A stretch of 64,000 nucleotides of DNA from Phocaeicola barnesiae DSM 18169 = JCM 13652 (GCF_000374585.1 NZ_KB894643.1:460773-524772); one strand, 5' to 3'; shown: positions 43,653 to 53,075, counted from the first letter of the stretch. A program made the numbers and translations. Notes: generated from the letters alone by a model not told the origin.

Positions 43653-43676
43653 TCCACTTCTTTATTCTTTTGAGCT

Positions 43677-46600
43677 ATGTTGAATAAAATCATACGATTC
43701 TCTTTGCAGAACCGTCTGCTTGTATTGGTAGCTTCGGTCCTGTTGTTGATAGGGGGAACCTATACCGCTTTCCATACGGAAGTGGACGTGTTTCCCGACT
43801 TGAATGCTCCTACGGTAGTGGTCATGACCGAGGCCAACGGTATGGCCGCCGAAGAAGTGGAGCAACTGGTGACTTTCCCCATCGAGACCGCGGTGAACGG
43901 AGCCACGCATGTGCGCAGGGTACGTTCTTCTTCCACCACGGGTTTCTCCGTCGTGTGGGTGGAATTCGATTGGGATACGGACATCTATCTGGCCCGTCAG
44001 ATTGTATCCGAGAAATTGGCCACCGTAGGCGAAGACCTGCCGGACAATGTGGGGAATCCTACCCTGGGACCTCAATCGTCCATTCTGGGCGAGCTGCTGA
44101 TTGTGGGCTTGACGGCCGACAGTACTTCCATGCTCGATTTGCGTACGTTGGCCGACTGGACCATCCGTCCGCGCCTGCTTTCTACCGGAGGTGTGGCACA
44201 GGTGGCTGTTCTGGGTGGCGACATCAAGGAATATCAGGTATTGCTGCATCCCGAACGCATGAAACATTACGGTGTGACGCTGGGCGAAGTGATGGAAGTT
44301 ACCCGCAACATGAACCAGAACACCAACGGCGGGGTGATTTACGAATACGGCAACGAGTACATCGTGCGTGGCGTACTTTCCACCAACGATGTACGTGAAA
44401 TGAGCCGGGCGGTCATCAAGCGGGTGAACGGGGTACCGGTGGTGCTGGAAGATGTAGCCGATGTGAAAATCGGCGCCCAGCAACCGAAGCTGGGACTGGC
44501 CTCGGAGAAGGGGAAACCGGCGGTGCTGGTCACCGTAACCAAACAACCCAATACGGGTACCATCGAGCTGACCGAACGCCTGGAAACGGCCCTGAAGGAT
44601 TTGCAGAAGAACCTGCCGCCCGATGTGCACGTTTCTACCGATGTTTTCCGCCAGTCCCGCTTCATCGAAAGCTCCATCAGCAATGTACAGACCTCCCTGT
44701 ACGAAGGGGCGCTCTTTGTGGTGATTGTACTGTTCCTCTTCCTGGCCAATACACGGACCACGCTCATCTCTCTGGTAACCCTGCCGCTCTCGCTTGTGGT
44801 GGCCATCCTGGTGCTTCACTACATGGGATTGAGCATCAATACCATGAGTCTGGGAGGTATGGCCATCGCCATCGGTTCGCTGGTAGACGATGCCATCGTC
44901 GATGTGGAGAATGTGTGGAAACACTTGCGCGAGAACCGCATGTTGCCGGAAGGTAGCCGAAAGCCCGTCCGTGAAGTGGTGTTCAACGCTTCGCGCGAGG
45001 TGCGTATGCCGATTCTGAATTCCACCTTGATTATTGTAGTCAGCTTCGTACCGTTGTTTTTCTTGAGCGGTATGGAAGGGCGTATGCTGGTTCCGCTGGG
45101 CATCGCCTTCATCGTTTCCCTGTTCGCCTCTACCGTAGTGGCCCTGACATTGACTCCGGTACTCTGTAGCTACCTGTTGGGACGGAACTACCGGAAAGAA
45201 GGTCTGCCGAAGGAGGCCTTCGTGGCCGTATGGCTGAAGAAGCATTACGAGAAGGCGTTGGGATGGGCCTTGTCGCACAAGCGTTGGGTATTGGGCAGTA
45301 CCTTTGCCCTGTTTGTGGTGGCCGTAGGGTGTTTCTTCACCTTGGGACACAGCTTCCTGCCTTCGTTCAACGAGGGTTCGTTTACCATCAACATCAGCTC
45401 CCTGCCGGGCATTTCTCTGGAGGAATCCGATAAAATCGGGCGCCAGGCCGAAGAGCTGTTGCTTTCCATCCCCGAAATCCAGACCGTGGCCCGCAAGACA
45501 GGACGTGCGGAACTGGACGAGCATGCGCTGGGCGTGAATGTATCGGAAATTGAAGCGCCTTTCGAGTTGAAGGACCGCTCTCACGCCGAATTGCTGGCCG
45601 AGGTACGCCAGAAACTTTCGGTCATTACCGGAGCCAACATCGAAATCGGCCAGCCCATCAGCCACCGTATCGATGCCATGCTGAGCGGTACGCAGGCCAG
45701 TATCGCCATCAAGTTGTTCGGCGATGACCTGAACCGGATGTTCACCCTCGGAAACCAGATAAAGGACGCGATAGCCGATGTGGAAGGTATCGCCGACCTG
45801 AACGTGGAACAACAGATTGAACGTCCGGAGCTGAAGATTGTCCCGAAACGGGAAATGCTGGCCAAATACGGCATCTCCCTGCCGCAATTCAACGAGTTCG
45901 TGCAGGTGAACATGGCCGGCGAGGTGGTATCGCAGGTCTACGAACAAGGAAAGGCGTTCAATCTGGTGGTCCGTTCGAGCGAGGATAACCGGGGCTCGAT
46001 GGACCGTATCAAGGACCTGATGATAGACGATGCCGAAGGGAACAAGGTGCCGTTGCTGAACGTAGCCGACGTGGTGTCCGCCATGGGACCGAACACGGTC
46101 AACCGGGAGAACGTGAAACGGAAGATTGTGATTTCGGCCAATACAAGCGGACGTGACCTGCGGAGCGTAGTCAACGACATCCAGGAACGTGTGGACCGCA
46201 ACATCCAGTTGCCCGAAGGGTATCACGTGGAATACGGCGGGCAGTTCGAGAGCGAGCAGGCGGCCAGCAACACGTTGTTGCTCACGTCGCTGATGAGTAT
46301 CGTGGTCATCTTCCTGTTGCTCTACATGCAATTCCATCACGTGGCCCAGAGCGGAGTCATTCTGCTGAACCTGCCGTTGGCCCTGATTGGAGGGGTCTTT
46401 GCCCTGCTGCTCACTTCGGGCGAGGTCAGCATACCGGCCATCATCGGATTCATCTCCCTGTTCGGTATCGCCACCCGTAACGGCATGCTGCTCATCAGCC
46501 ACTACAACCTGTTGCGCGAAGAGCAGGGAATGGGAGTCCGCCAGAGCATCGTACAGGGTTCGCTCGACCGTCTGAACCCGATTCTGATGACGGCGCTTTC

Positions 46601-46793
46601 ATCGGCGTTGGCCCTGATACCGCTGGCCTTGCGTGGAGACCTTCCGGGCAATGAAATCCAGAGCCCGATGGCGAAAGTCATCCTGGGAGGATTGTTGACC
46701 TCCACGTTCCTGAACGCTTTCGTCATCCCGATTGTTTATGAATGGATGCACCGGAAAGAGATAACCGATAACGAATTACCGAATAAAGCCTAA
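43677..46793 (+). CDS. CusA/CzcA-family heavy-metal RND efflux pump
   Basis: A 1038-residue inner-membrane proton antiporter with twelve helices and two large periplasmic loops. The start MLNKIIRFSLQNRLLVLVAS and the helix-4 motif AIAIGSLVDDAIVDVENVW (proton-relay Asp pair and Glu) are diagnostic for heavy-metal-type RND pumps. Candidate metals are Cu/Ag, Zn, Co, Cd or Ni; the sequence does not decide. It lies 24 bp after the adaptor and 3 bp before the outer-membrane channel gene, a compact three-gene pump. Confidence 0.95.
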   Translation: MLNKIIRFSLQNRLLVLVASVLLLIGGTYTAFHTEVDVFPDLNAPTVVVMTEANGMAAEEVEQLVTFPIETAVNGATHVRRVRSSSTTGFSVVWVEFDWDTDIYLARQIVSEKLATVGEDLPDNVGNPTLGPQSSILGELLIVGLTADSTSMLDLRTLADWTIRPRLLSTGGVAQVAVLGGDIKEYQVLLHPERMKHYGVTLGEVMEVTRNMNQNTNGGVIYEYGNEYIVRGVLSTNDVREMSRAVIKRVNGVPVVLEDVADVKIGAQQPKLGLASEKGKPAVLVTVTKQPNTGTIELTERLETALKDLQKNLPPDVHVSTDVFRQSRFIESSISNVQTSLYEGALFVVIVLFLFLANTRTTLISLVTLPLSLVVAILVLHYMGLSINTMSLGGMAIAIGSLVDDAIVDVENVWKHLRENRMLPEGSRKPVREVVFNASREVRMPILNSTLIIVVSFVPLFFLSGMEGRMLVPLGIAFIVSLFASTVVALTLTPVLCSYLLGRNYRKEGLPKEAFVAVWLKKHYEKALGWALSHKRWVLGSTFALFVVAVGCFFTLGHSFLPSFNEGSFTINISSLPGISLEESDKIGRQAEELLLSIPEIQTVARKTGRAELDEHALGVNVSEIEAPFELKDRSHAELLAEVRQKLSVITGANIEIGQPISHRIDAMLSGTQASIAIKLFGDDLNRMFTLGNQIKDAIADVEGIADLNVEQQIERPELKIVPKREMLAKYGISLPQFNEFVQVNMAGEVVSQVYEQGKAFNLVVRSSEDNRGSMDRIKDLMIDDAEGNKVPLLNVADVVSAMGPNTVNRENVKRKIVISANTSGRDLRSVVNDIQERVDRNIQLPEGYHVEYGGQFESEQAASNTLLLTSLMSIVVIFLLLYMQFHHVAQSGVILLNLPLALIGGVFALLLTSGEVSIPAIIGFISLFGIATRNGMLLISHYNLLREEQGMGVRQSIVQGSLDRLNPILMTALSSALALIPLALRGDLPGNEIQSPMAKVILGGLLTSTFLNAFVIPIVYEWMHRKEITDNELPNKA

Positions 46794-46796
46794 CGT

Positions 46797-47972
46797 ATGA
46801 AACGATACCTTATATGGGGGCTCGGACTGATGTGGTGCGCATCGTCCGTACAGGCCCAACAGATGGAAGAGATTCTGCAATCCGTCGCACAGAACAATGT
46901 GGAGCTACAGGCCCGCCAGCAGGAACTGGAGGCCGCCGGACTGGAAATCCGAATGCAGAACAGCCTGGAAGACCCGAGTGTGGAATACAGCCCGTTCTTC
47001 CGGAAGGGAGAAAGCGGGATGACGAGTTCCGAGCTGGTGGTGAAGCAGGGATTCGATTTTCCTACCGTGTATGCCGCCCGCGGAAAGGCCGGCAAGCTCC
47101 AGCGTTCGGCCCTGGAACGCCAGTGGGACGCGGCCCGTCAGGAGGTGTTGCTCCAGGCCAAGAACCTGTGTCTGGACCTGGTCCTGTACAACCAGACCCG
47201 TGAATTGCTGGAGGAGCGCAAGAAGAATGCCGACGAGCTGCTGGTATTGTTCGAGAAGCGCTTGCAGGAAGGCGACGCGAATATCCTGGAAGTGAACAAA
47301 ATCAAGATGGAACGGATGAACGTGCAGACCGAAGTGGCCCAGAACATGGCGGCACACCGCACCGCCCTGCAACAATTGCTGGCATTGAACGGCAACCGTC
47401 CGTTGAATTTCTCGTCCGACCGTTATCCGCGGGTGGAGGCTCCGGCCGATTTCAATGCCTTGTACGATGAGGTGATGGCTTCGGATGCCCAGCTTCAGGC
47501 GGCGAACATGGAGGCTCAGGCGGCCGAGCAGGTATTGCAGGTGAACAAACAGAACTGGTTGCCGAAACTGGAGGTGGCCTACCGCCGGAATACGGACATG
47601 AGTGAAAGCAGCAACGGTTTCCTGATAGGAGGAAGCCTGCCGCTCTATTCGAGTCACCGGAAGCTGAAGATTGCCCGTGCCCAGGCACTCAGTGCCCGTC
47701 TGACGCTGGACGATGCCCGCTTGCAACGTGAAGCGGCCTTGCACGGACAATTCAATGAATTGTGTCGTCTGAAAGAAGCGATGGACGTCTATGATATTCC
47801 ATTGATGCATGAGACACTCCGCATGCTGCACGACGCGGTGGTGGCAGGCCAGCTTTCCATCATCGAGTTTTATGTAGAAACGGAAAATGTCTACCAGAAC
47901 CTGCAGGCATACATGAGCCTGGAGAACCAGTACCAAAAGTTGCTGGCCGAGGTGTACCGTTGCCGGTTGTAA
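46797..47972 (+). CDS. TolC-type outer-membrane channel for the RND pump
   Basis: A 391-residue outer-membrane efflux protein with signal peptide (1-20, ending VQAQ). Two TolC repeats of long helices are visible (about 35-190 and 225-385), e.g. NVELQARQQELEAAGLEIRMQNS. The beta-barrel parts are short, as in CzcC-type channels. The third component of the efflux complex, separated by 3 bp from the pump gene. The operon ends in a bidirectional hairpin at 47999-48040. Confidence 0.9.
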   Translation: MKRYLIWGLGLMWCASSVQAQQMEEILQSVAQNNVELQARQQELEAAGLEIRMQNSLEDPSVEYSPFFRKGESGMTSSELVVKQGFDFPTVYAARGKAGKLQRSALERQWDAARQEVLLQAKNLCLDLVLYNQTRELLEERKKNADELLVLFEKRLQEGDANILEVNKIKMERMNVQTEVAQNMAAHRTALQQLLALNGNRPLNFSSDRYPRVEAPADFNALYDEVMASDAQLQAANMEAQAAEQVLQVNKQNWLPKLEVAYRRNTDMSESSNGFLIGGSLPLYSSHRKLKIARAQALSARLTLDDARLQREAALHGQFNELCRLKEAMDVYDIPLMHETLRMLHDAVVAGQLSIIEFYVETENVYQNLQAYMSLENQYQKLLAEVYRCRL

Positions 47973-47998
47973 GGATTCTTCGTTGGAGAGAATAAGAA

Positions 47999-48040
47999 AC
48001 GTCCCGTTTGCGAGGTATAGTACCTTGCAGACGGGACGTT
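47999..48040. terminator. Bidirectional terminator between RND operon and toxin gene
   Basis: Outer stem AACGTCCCGT / ACGGGACGTT plus inner GCGAGGTA / TACCTTGC (one GU pair), with a T-rich tail on the minus side. Confidence 0.8.
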
Positions 48041-48044
48041 ACGG

Positions 48045-48386
48045 TTATTTCAGGCCGTTCTTTTGAAGTAGTTCTTCGATTTCGTTGGCGCTGATGGAAG
48101 AGCGTTCCGATTTGTCGTAAATGTAGAGAAGATTGATTTCGGTTTCGTCTACGGCTATAATCACGTTGAAAGTAATAACCCTGGCTCCACCGCTCTTTCC
48201 TTTACCTTTAGAGGTGATTCGCATGCGTATTTTGCGCAGACCACCGCCTAAATCAGTGCCAAGATGAGGTGTTGTGAGAATATCTTTACCTAACGTCCGT
48301 ATATCAGCCATTAAAGAGGGATAGCGCTTTCCTAATCGTTTCGCCTCTTTTTCAAATGTTTGCAGGGCCTTAATGCTGTACTTCAT
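48045..48386 (-). CDS. RelE/ParE-family toxin
   Basis: A 113-residue type II toxin candidate. It contains RITSKGKGKSGGARVITF and INLLYIYDKSE, typical of the RelE/HigB-like fold found in Bacteroides. Such toxins cleave mRNA on the ribosome or inhibit gyrase; which applies here is unclear. The gene overlaps the upstream antitoxin gene by 17 bp, the usual antitoxin-first order, and is convergent with the RND operon across a shared terminator. Confidence 0.83.
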   Translation of the reverse strand: MKYSIKALQTFEKEAKRLGKRYPSLMADIRTLGKDILTTPHLGTDLGGGLRKIRMRITSKGKGKSGGARVITFNVIIAVDETEINLLYIYDKSERSSISANEIEELLQKNGLK

Positions 48387-48612
48387 CTTCCCATTCTTTC
48401 ATAAATTCTTCAAAAGGTTTTCCCCTTCCCGCTTTCATGTCTTTCAATCCCGCATCAATCCCTGCAAGAATTTCTTCCTTCGAGATATACTCCGTGTCAT
48501 CGGCTTTCGTATCTTCTACCAGTTTTTCAGCTAGCCATTTCTTGTTGCGGTCGCTGAGTGAGAGTGACTGGATGTATTGCCACAGGCTTTCCATTTTTGC
48601 TGATGCTTTCAT
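48370..48612 (-). CDS. Antitoxin of the RelE-type pair
   Basis: An 80-residue acidic, largely helical protein (SLWQYIQSLSLSDRNKKWLAE, then EEILAGIDAGLKDMKAGRG). It precedes and overlaps the toxin gene, which supports the antitoxin role; no helix-turn-helix is obvious, so autoregulation may rely on a ribbon-helix motif or be absent. ATG 48612 or 48594 are both possible; the first gives the fuller protein. A -7 element is at 48655-48662. Confidence 0.75.
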   Translation of the reverse strand: MKASAKMESLWQYIQSLSLSDRNKKWLAEKLVEDTKADDTEYISKEEILAGIDAGLKDMKAGRGKPFEEFMKEWEDEVQH

Positions 48613-48654
48613 AAGTTTGTATCTCCTTTGTTTATAAATGGTATGCTACAAAGG

Positions 48655-48662
48655 CAAAGATA
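48655..48662 (-). promoter_or_regulatory. -7 element of the toxin-antitoxin operon
   Basis: Minus-strand TATCTTTG, 43 bp upstream of the antitoxin ATG; no clear palindromic operator nearby. Confidence 0.5.
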
Positions 48663-48898
48663 ATATTCTATCTTGAAAAGATAAACATTTGGAGGGATAT
48701 ATCGGATTTTTCCGGTAGAATTTCCTTTTATCCTTCTCTCTGAATGACTTGTCAACCAATAACTTTTCCGGATTTTTTGTATGTTACTTTTTATTTGTAC
48801 TTTTGTCCGTTGATAAAAAATAGCATATAGGCACATGAAAACATTCCGTTTATGCATCCTTTCTTTACCGGAAAGTAGAAACGGGAACAAGTTTTTTG

Positions 48899-48906
48899 TA
48901 CTTTTG
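48899..48906 (+). promoter_or_regulatory. -7 element of metA
   Basis: TACTTTTG, 26 bp before the ATG. This leaves a leader far too short for a SAM riboswitch. A second TACTTTTG at 48798-48805 could give a longer transcript. Confidence 0.5.
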
Positions 48907-48932
48907 CGTGTCATATAAAAAAAGAGAGAGAA

Positions 48933-49856
48933 ATGCCATTAAATTTACCCGATAAACTTCCTGCCATAGATTTGCTGAAGGAAGAGAATATTTTCGTCAT
49001 CGACAATTCGAGGGCCAGTACACAGGATATCCGTCCGTTGAAGATTGTGATTCTGAACCTGATGCCCCTGAAAATCACGACGGAAACCGACTTGATTCGT
49101 CTGTTGTCCAACTCCCCGCTACAGATAGAGGTGAGTTTCATGAAGCTGAAGAGTCATACCTCCAAGAATACGCCCATCGAACACATGAAGGCGTTTTACC
49201 GTGATTTCGAATTGATGCGTAACGAGAAATACGATGGCATGATTATTACCGGCGCGCCCGTAGAACACCTGGAGTTCGAAGATGTGAACTACTGGGATGA
49301 AATTCAGGATATCTTCAACTGGACCCGTTCGCATGTCACTTCTACCTTCTACATCTGCTGGGCTGCTCAGGCCGGATTGTATCACCATTATGGTATTCCG
49401 AAATATCAGCTGGACAAGAAGATGTTCGGTATCTTCGAACATCATATCTGCGAAGGGTTCAAGCAACTGCCCATCTTCCGCGGATTCGACGATGTGTTCT
49501 TTGTGCCGCATAGCCGTCATACCGAAGTACGTCGGGAAGACATCGAGAAGCATCCGGAACTTCAGATTATTTCCGAGTCGGACGATTCGGGCGTACATAT
49601 CGTGATGGCCCGGGGCGGACGTGAGTTCTACGTAACCGGACATTCCGAATATTCACCCTATACCCTCGATACGGAATATCGTCGGGACCTGGACAAAGGT
49701 CTGCCCATCGATATGCCCAAGAACTATTACCGCGACAATGACCCGGAAAAAGGGCCGTTGGTGCGTTGGCGGAGTGTAGCCAACCTGTTGTTCTCCAACT
49801 GGATGAACTATTACGTTTATCAGGAAACTCCTTATGACATCAATCTGATTAAATAA
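48933..49856 (+). CDS. metA: Homoserine O-acyltransferase (MetA family, predicted acetyl-CoA type)
   Basis: A 307-residue glutamine-amidotransferase-like enzyme that activates homoserine for methionine synthesis. The nucleophile Cys142 is in STFYICWAAQAG, with the catalytic His in PHSRHTE and an active-site Glu beside it. Residue 111 is Glu (IITGAPVEHLEF). In this family Glu111 favours acetyl-CoA and Gly111 favours succinyl-CoA, so despite the usual succinyltransferase label this enzyme is predicted to be an acetyltransferase. The U32 gene follows 3 bp later. Confidence 0.95.
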   Translation: MPLNLPDKLPAIDLLKEENIFVIDNSRASTQDIRPLKIVILNLMPLKITTETDLIRLLSNSPLQIEVSFMKLKSHTSKNTPIEHMKAFYRDFELMRNEKYDGMIITGAPVEHLEFEDVNYWDEIQDIFNWTRSHVTSTFYICWAAQAGLYHHYGIPKYQLDKKMFGIFEHHICEGFKQLPIFRGFDDVFFVPHSRHTEVRREDIEKHPELQIISESDDSGVHIVMARGGREFYVTGHSEYSPYTLDTEYRRDLDKGLPIDMPKNYYRDNDPEKGPLVRWRSVANLLFSNWMNYYVYQETPYDINLIK

Positions 49857-49859
49857 TTC

Positions 49860-51689
49860 ATGAAGAAACAACGTCCTATCGAATTGTTGGCTCCGGCCAA
49901 GAATCTGGAATGTGGCATCGAAGCTATCAACCACGGAGCCGATGCCGTGTATATCGGTGCCCCCCGCTTCGGCGCACGGGCCGCCGCCGGAAATTCCCTG
50001 GAGGATATCGCGGAACTGGTGAAGTATGCCCATCTGTACCGGGTACGGATTTATGTGACGGTCAACACCATTCTCCGTGACGAGGAGCTGAAGGAAACCG
50101 AAGCGATGATTTGGGATTTGTATCGGGTGGGGGTAGATGCCTTGATTGTGCAGGACATGGGTATCACCCGGTTGAACCTCCCCCCTATCCCACTCCACGC
50201 CAGCACGCAGATGGACAACCGGACTCCGGAGAAAGTGAAGTTTCTGGCCGAAGCCGGATTCCGTCAGGTGGTATTGGCCCGCGAACTCTCGCTCGACGAA
50301 ATCGGCCGGATTCATCAGGCCTGCCCCGATACTCCCCTGGAAGTCTTCGTACACGGAGCGTTGTGCGTCAGCTATAGCGGACAATGCTATGTGAGTCAGG
50401 CCTGTTACGGACGGAGTGCCAACCGGGGGGAATGTGCCCAATTCTGCCGCCTGGGATTCGACCTGGTAGATGCCGACGGAAAGGTGATAGCCAAGAACAA
50501 GCACCTGCTCTCGCTCAAAGACATGAACCAGAGCGAGAACCTGGAAGCTCTCCTTGATGCGGGAGCTTCGTCGCTCAAGATAGAAGGACGGTTGAAAGAA
50601 GTATCGTACGTAAAGAATGTTACGGCGTATTACCGCCAGAAGCTGGATGCCATTCTGAAACGTCGCAAAGAATATGTACGGGCTTCATCGGGTACGGTGA
50701 AGCTGACGTTCAAGCCTCAGCCGGAAAAGAGTTTCAGCCGGGGATTCACGGATTATTTCCTGCACGGACGGAATCCGGGAATCTTTTCGTTCGATACCCC
50801 GAAATCGTTGGGGGAAGAGGTCGGAGTAGTCAAGGAAATCCGTGGAAATTACCTGACGGTGGCAGGAGTGAAACCCTTCAGCAACGGTGACGGACTCTGC
50901 TACCTGGATGAACAGGGACGCCTGCAGGGATTCCGGGTGAACCGGGTAGAGAACAACAAACTTTATCCGCAAGAGATGCCTCGCCTGAAGCCGAAGACCC
51001 GCCTGTACCGGAATTATGACCAGGAGTTCGAGAAGCTGATGCAGAAGAAATCGGCAGAACGGAAGATTTCGGTAGAGATGTGTCTGGAGGAGAACAACTT
51101 CGGGTTCACACTGACCCTGTCTGACGAGGACAAGAACCGGGTGAGTGTGACGCTGGCACGCGAAAAGGAACTGGCCCGGGTTCCGCAAGAAGATAACTTA
51201 CGAAACCAGCTGGGAAAACTGGGAAATACGCCTTTCGAACTGGAGACGGTGGAACTCCGCTTGACGGACAACTGGTTCATCCCTTCGTCGGAACTTTCTG
51301 ATTTACGCCGGCAGGCTGTCGAGAAATTACTGGAGGCCCGACGCATCACTTATCCGCAGGAACGTGCGCGCTGGATGGAAACACAACATGCGTTCCCGAC
51401 CAAGGAACTGACCTATCTGGGAAATGTCATGAACCAGGAGGCCGAAGCTTTCTACCGGGAACATGGCGTGGAACGTATCGCTCCCGCCTTCGAGAAACAA
51501 CAACCGGACGGTGCCGTCCTGATGTTCTGCAAACATTGCATCCGTTACAGCATGGGGTGGTGTCCGACTCATCATCGGGTCCGCTCTCCGTACCGGGAAC
51601 CGTTTTTCCTGGTGAGCGGCGACGGACGACGTTTCCGCCTGCGCTTCGATTGTAAAGCCTGCCAGATGCGTGTGCTGGCCGAAGATTAA
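49860..51689 (+). CDS. Peptidase U32-family protein
   Basis: A 609-residue protein with the U32 core (IELLAPAKNLECGIEAINHGADAVY, then PLEVFVHGALCVSYSG), a Cys cluster at about 160-200 that may hold an iron-sulfur cluster (CYVSQACYGRSANRGECAQF) and a C-terminal domain that ends with several Cys (FCKHC, GWCPTHH, CKAC). U32 proteins include the collagenase-like PrtC and the RNA-modification enzyme RlhA/YegQ-type group; an rRNA or tRNA modification role is at least as likely as proteolysis. It lies in the metA transcription unit. Confidence 0.85.
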   Translation: MKKQRPIELLAPAKNLECGIEAINHGADAVYIGAPRFGARAAAGNSLEDIAELVKYAHLYRVRIYVTVNTILRDEELKETEAMIWDLYRVGVDALIVQDMGITRLNLPPIPLHASTQMDNRTPEKVKFLAEAGFRQVVLARELSLDEIGRIHQACPDTPLEVFVHGALCVSYSGQCYVSQACYGRSANRGECAQFCRLGFDLVDADGKVIAKNKHLLSLKDMNQSENLEALLDAGASSLKIEGRLKEVSYVKNVTAYYRQKLDAILKRRKEYVRASSGTVKLTFKPQPEKSFSRGFTDYFLHGRNPGIFSFDTPKSLGEEVGVVKEIRGNYLTVAGVKPFSNGDGLCYLDEQGRLQGFRVNRVENNKLYPQEMPRLKPKTRLYRNYDQEFEKLMQKKSAERKISVEMCLEENNFGFTLTLSDEDKNRVSVTLAREKELARVPQEDNLRNQLGKLGNTPFELETVELRLTDNWFIPSSELSDLRRQAVEKLLEARRITYPQERARWMETQHAFPTKELTYLGNVMNQEAEAFYREHGVERIAPAFEKQQPDGAVLMFCKHCIRYSMGWCPTHHRVRSPYREPFFLVSGDGRRFRLRFDCKACQMRVLAED

Positions 51690-51716
51690 AAAGGAAAACT
51701 AAAAGAAAGGAATCTT

Positions 51717-52688
51717 ATGTGGAAGTGGGGTAAATATCTGGTATGTCTGTTGTTGCTGGTAGTCGGGGTTACGTCCTGTTATTATCGGACCGCCTTGCCT
51801 ACCCGTGTAGACGGAGAAGGAGAAGAGGGGGAAGAAGAAAGCTCCGTGGTCGATTTGCCGGAACGTCCGTATGCCCTGAACAGTAATTTCAAGGTGACGG
51901 CCGATACATTGTGGCTACATCAACTGCCTTTTACCGATTCGCTTCCGGTACTGAAGGACAATGAACTGGTGGTGGCGGAACTGGCGATACATGCAGACGA
52001 CCCGACGGATTCGGTCTGGGTCAAGGTAGCCCGTGACCAGGAGACCATCGGCTGGTTACCCGAGCATCAGTTGCTGGAAAATATTGTACCCGTCGACCCG
52101 ATTTCACAATGCATCCACCTGTTCAGCGATACGCATACCTTGTATTTCTTCCTGATTGTGGGTATCTTCTTCCTGACCTTCGCCTATCGGGCCATGAAAC
52201 GGAAGAAGACCAAGCTGATCTGGTTGAACGACATCGACAGTATCTTCCCCATCATGCTTTCGTGGCTGCTGGCCTGTGCGGCCACGTTATACAATAGTAT
52301 GCAATACTTTGTGCCGCAGACCTGGGAGCGCTACTATTATGACCCGTCCCTGAATCCCTTCGACCTACCTTTGATTTTGGGGTTGTTCGTATTGAGCGTA
52401 TGGTGCATTTTCCTGATGGGAGTTGCCCTGCTGGATGACCTGTTCCATCAGACGACGTTCGAGGTGGCTTTCTTCTACCTTATCGGACTGGCATCGTGCT
52501 GCATCTTCCTCTATATCTTCTTTACCTATTTATGGATTTACGCGGCCTATGTGTGCCTGATAGCCTATACCTATTGTTGTTTCCGCTGGCTGAAACACTC
52601 CAACCGTTACCCGTATGCTTGCGGAGCCTGCGGAGCCAAGATGCGCGCCAAGGGAATCTGTCCGCATTGCGGGGCATTGAACGAATAG
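51717..52688 (+). CDS. Zinc-ribbon membrane protein of unknown function
   Basis: A 323-residue protein not matched to a named family. It begins with a lipoprotein-type leader (LVVGVTSC, Cys about 21), then an acidic linker (GEGEEGEEESS), an SH3-like periplasmic segment (about 50-120, with DSVWVKVARDQETIGWLPEHQL), four to five hydrophobic helices (about 142-290), and a C-terminal zinc ribbon CGACGAKMRAKGICPHCG. It follows the U32 gene by 27 bp and probably belongs to the metA operon. Confidence 0.6.
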   Translation: MWKWGKYLVCLLLLVVGVTSCYYRTALPTRVDGEGEEGEEESSVVDLPERPYALNSNFKVTADTLWLHQLPFTDSLPVLKDNELVVAELAIHADDPTDSVWVKVARDQETIGWLPEHQLLENIVPVDPISQCIHLFSDTHTLYFFLIVGIFFLTFAYRAMKRKKTKLIWLNDIDSIFPIMLSWLLACAATLYNSMQYFVPQTWERYYYDPSLNPFDLPLILGLFVLSVWCIFLMGVALLDDLFHQTTFEVAFFYLIGLASCCIFLYIFFTYLWIYAAYVCLIAYTYCCFRWLKHSNRYPYACGACGAKMRAKGICPHCGALNE

Positions 52689-53075
52689 TCAAGGGGTATG
52701 TTATTTTTGTATAAAAATAGCAAGCGCGTAAAAAATCAAGGGACCAAAATTCTTTGATAAAATCACATTCGTCTTCATCGGCCGGATAGGGATTCCTGAA
52801 AAACGGACCGGCTTTTTATCCTAATCTTTAAACGAATAACAATACCGATAAATTCTTTTTTGTATGCTGATAACAGGATGAATGTGATGGATGAGGTAAT
52901 AAATCTTTTCTAGATAGTTGTCGAGCGAGACCGTTCCCATCCGTGCATGGATGAAGACAAAAACAATTGAGCTGTTTGACGTGTTTGATAAAGGACATTA
53001 GTAACTTTTTTATAATTGAAGAGACTAGAACTAAACTAAGTTTAACTAAACCTTTTATTAACTTTTAAGACAGCT
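52689..53075. other. Long intergenic leader in front of susC
   Basis: 387 bp without a gene. It begins with a possible terminator (GCCGG / CCGGC with TTTTT at 52781-52817) after the zinc-ribbon gene, then a 5-bp hairpin CATCC-GTGCAT-GGATG (52937-52952), and a repeated AAACTAAGTTTAACTAAACC stretch just before susC. No clear -7/-33 pair and no antisense sRNA could be identified. Confidence 0.45.

Larger units (their letters stand above)
48613..48932. other. AT-rich divergent control region
   Basis: 320 bp between the toxin-antitoxin pair and metA. It contains a minus-strand -7 (TATCTTTG, 48655-48662) for the antitoxin, a plus-strand TACTTTTG at 48798-48805, and another at 48899-48906 for metA. 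A 27-codon frame at 48835-48918 runs through the metA promoter; I do not regard it as a gene. Confidence 0.5.

Noticed and set aside
43662-46502. A 946-codon open frame antisense to the RND pump gene
   Set aside because: It mirrors codon bias of the real pump gene on the other strand; its translation has no family motif, no start context and low-complexity His/Gln-rich content.
48835-48918. 27-codon frame before metA as a leader peptide
   Set aside because: It runs through the best metA promoter element, has a single Met and no hairpin series, so an attenuator role is not supported.
48613-48932. SAM riboswitch upstream of metA
   Set aside because: The leader from the best -7 element is about 20 bases and no conserved riboswitch core is visible.
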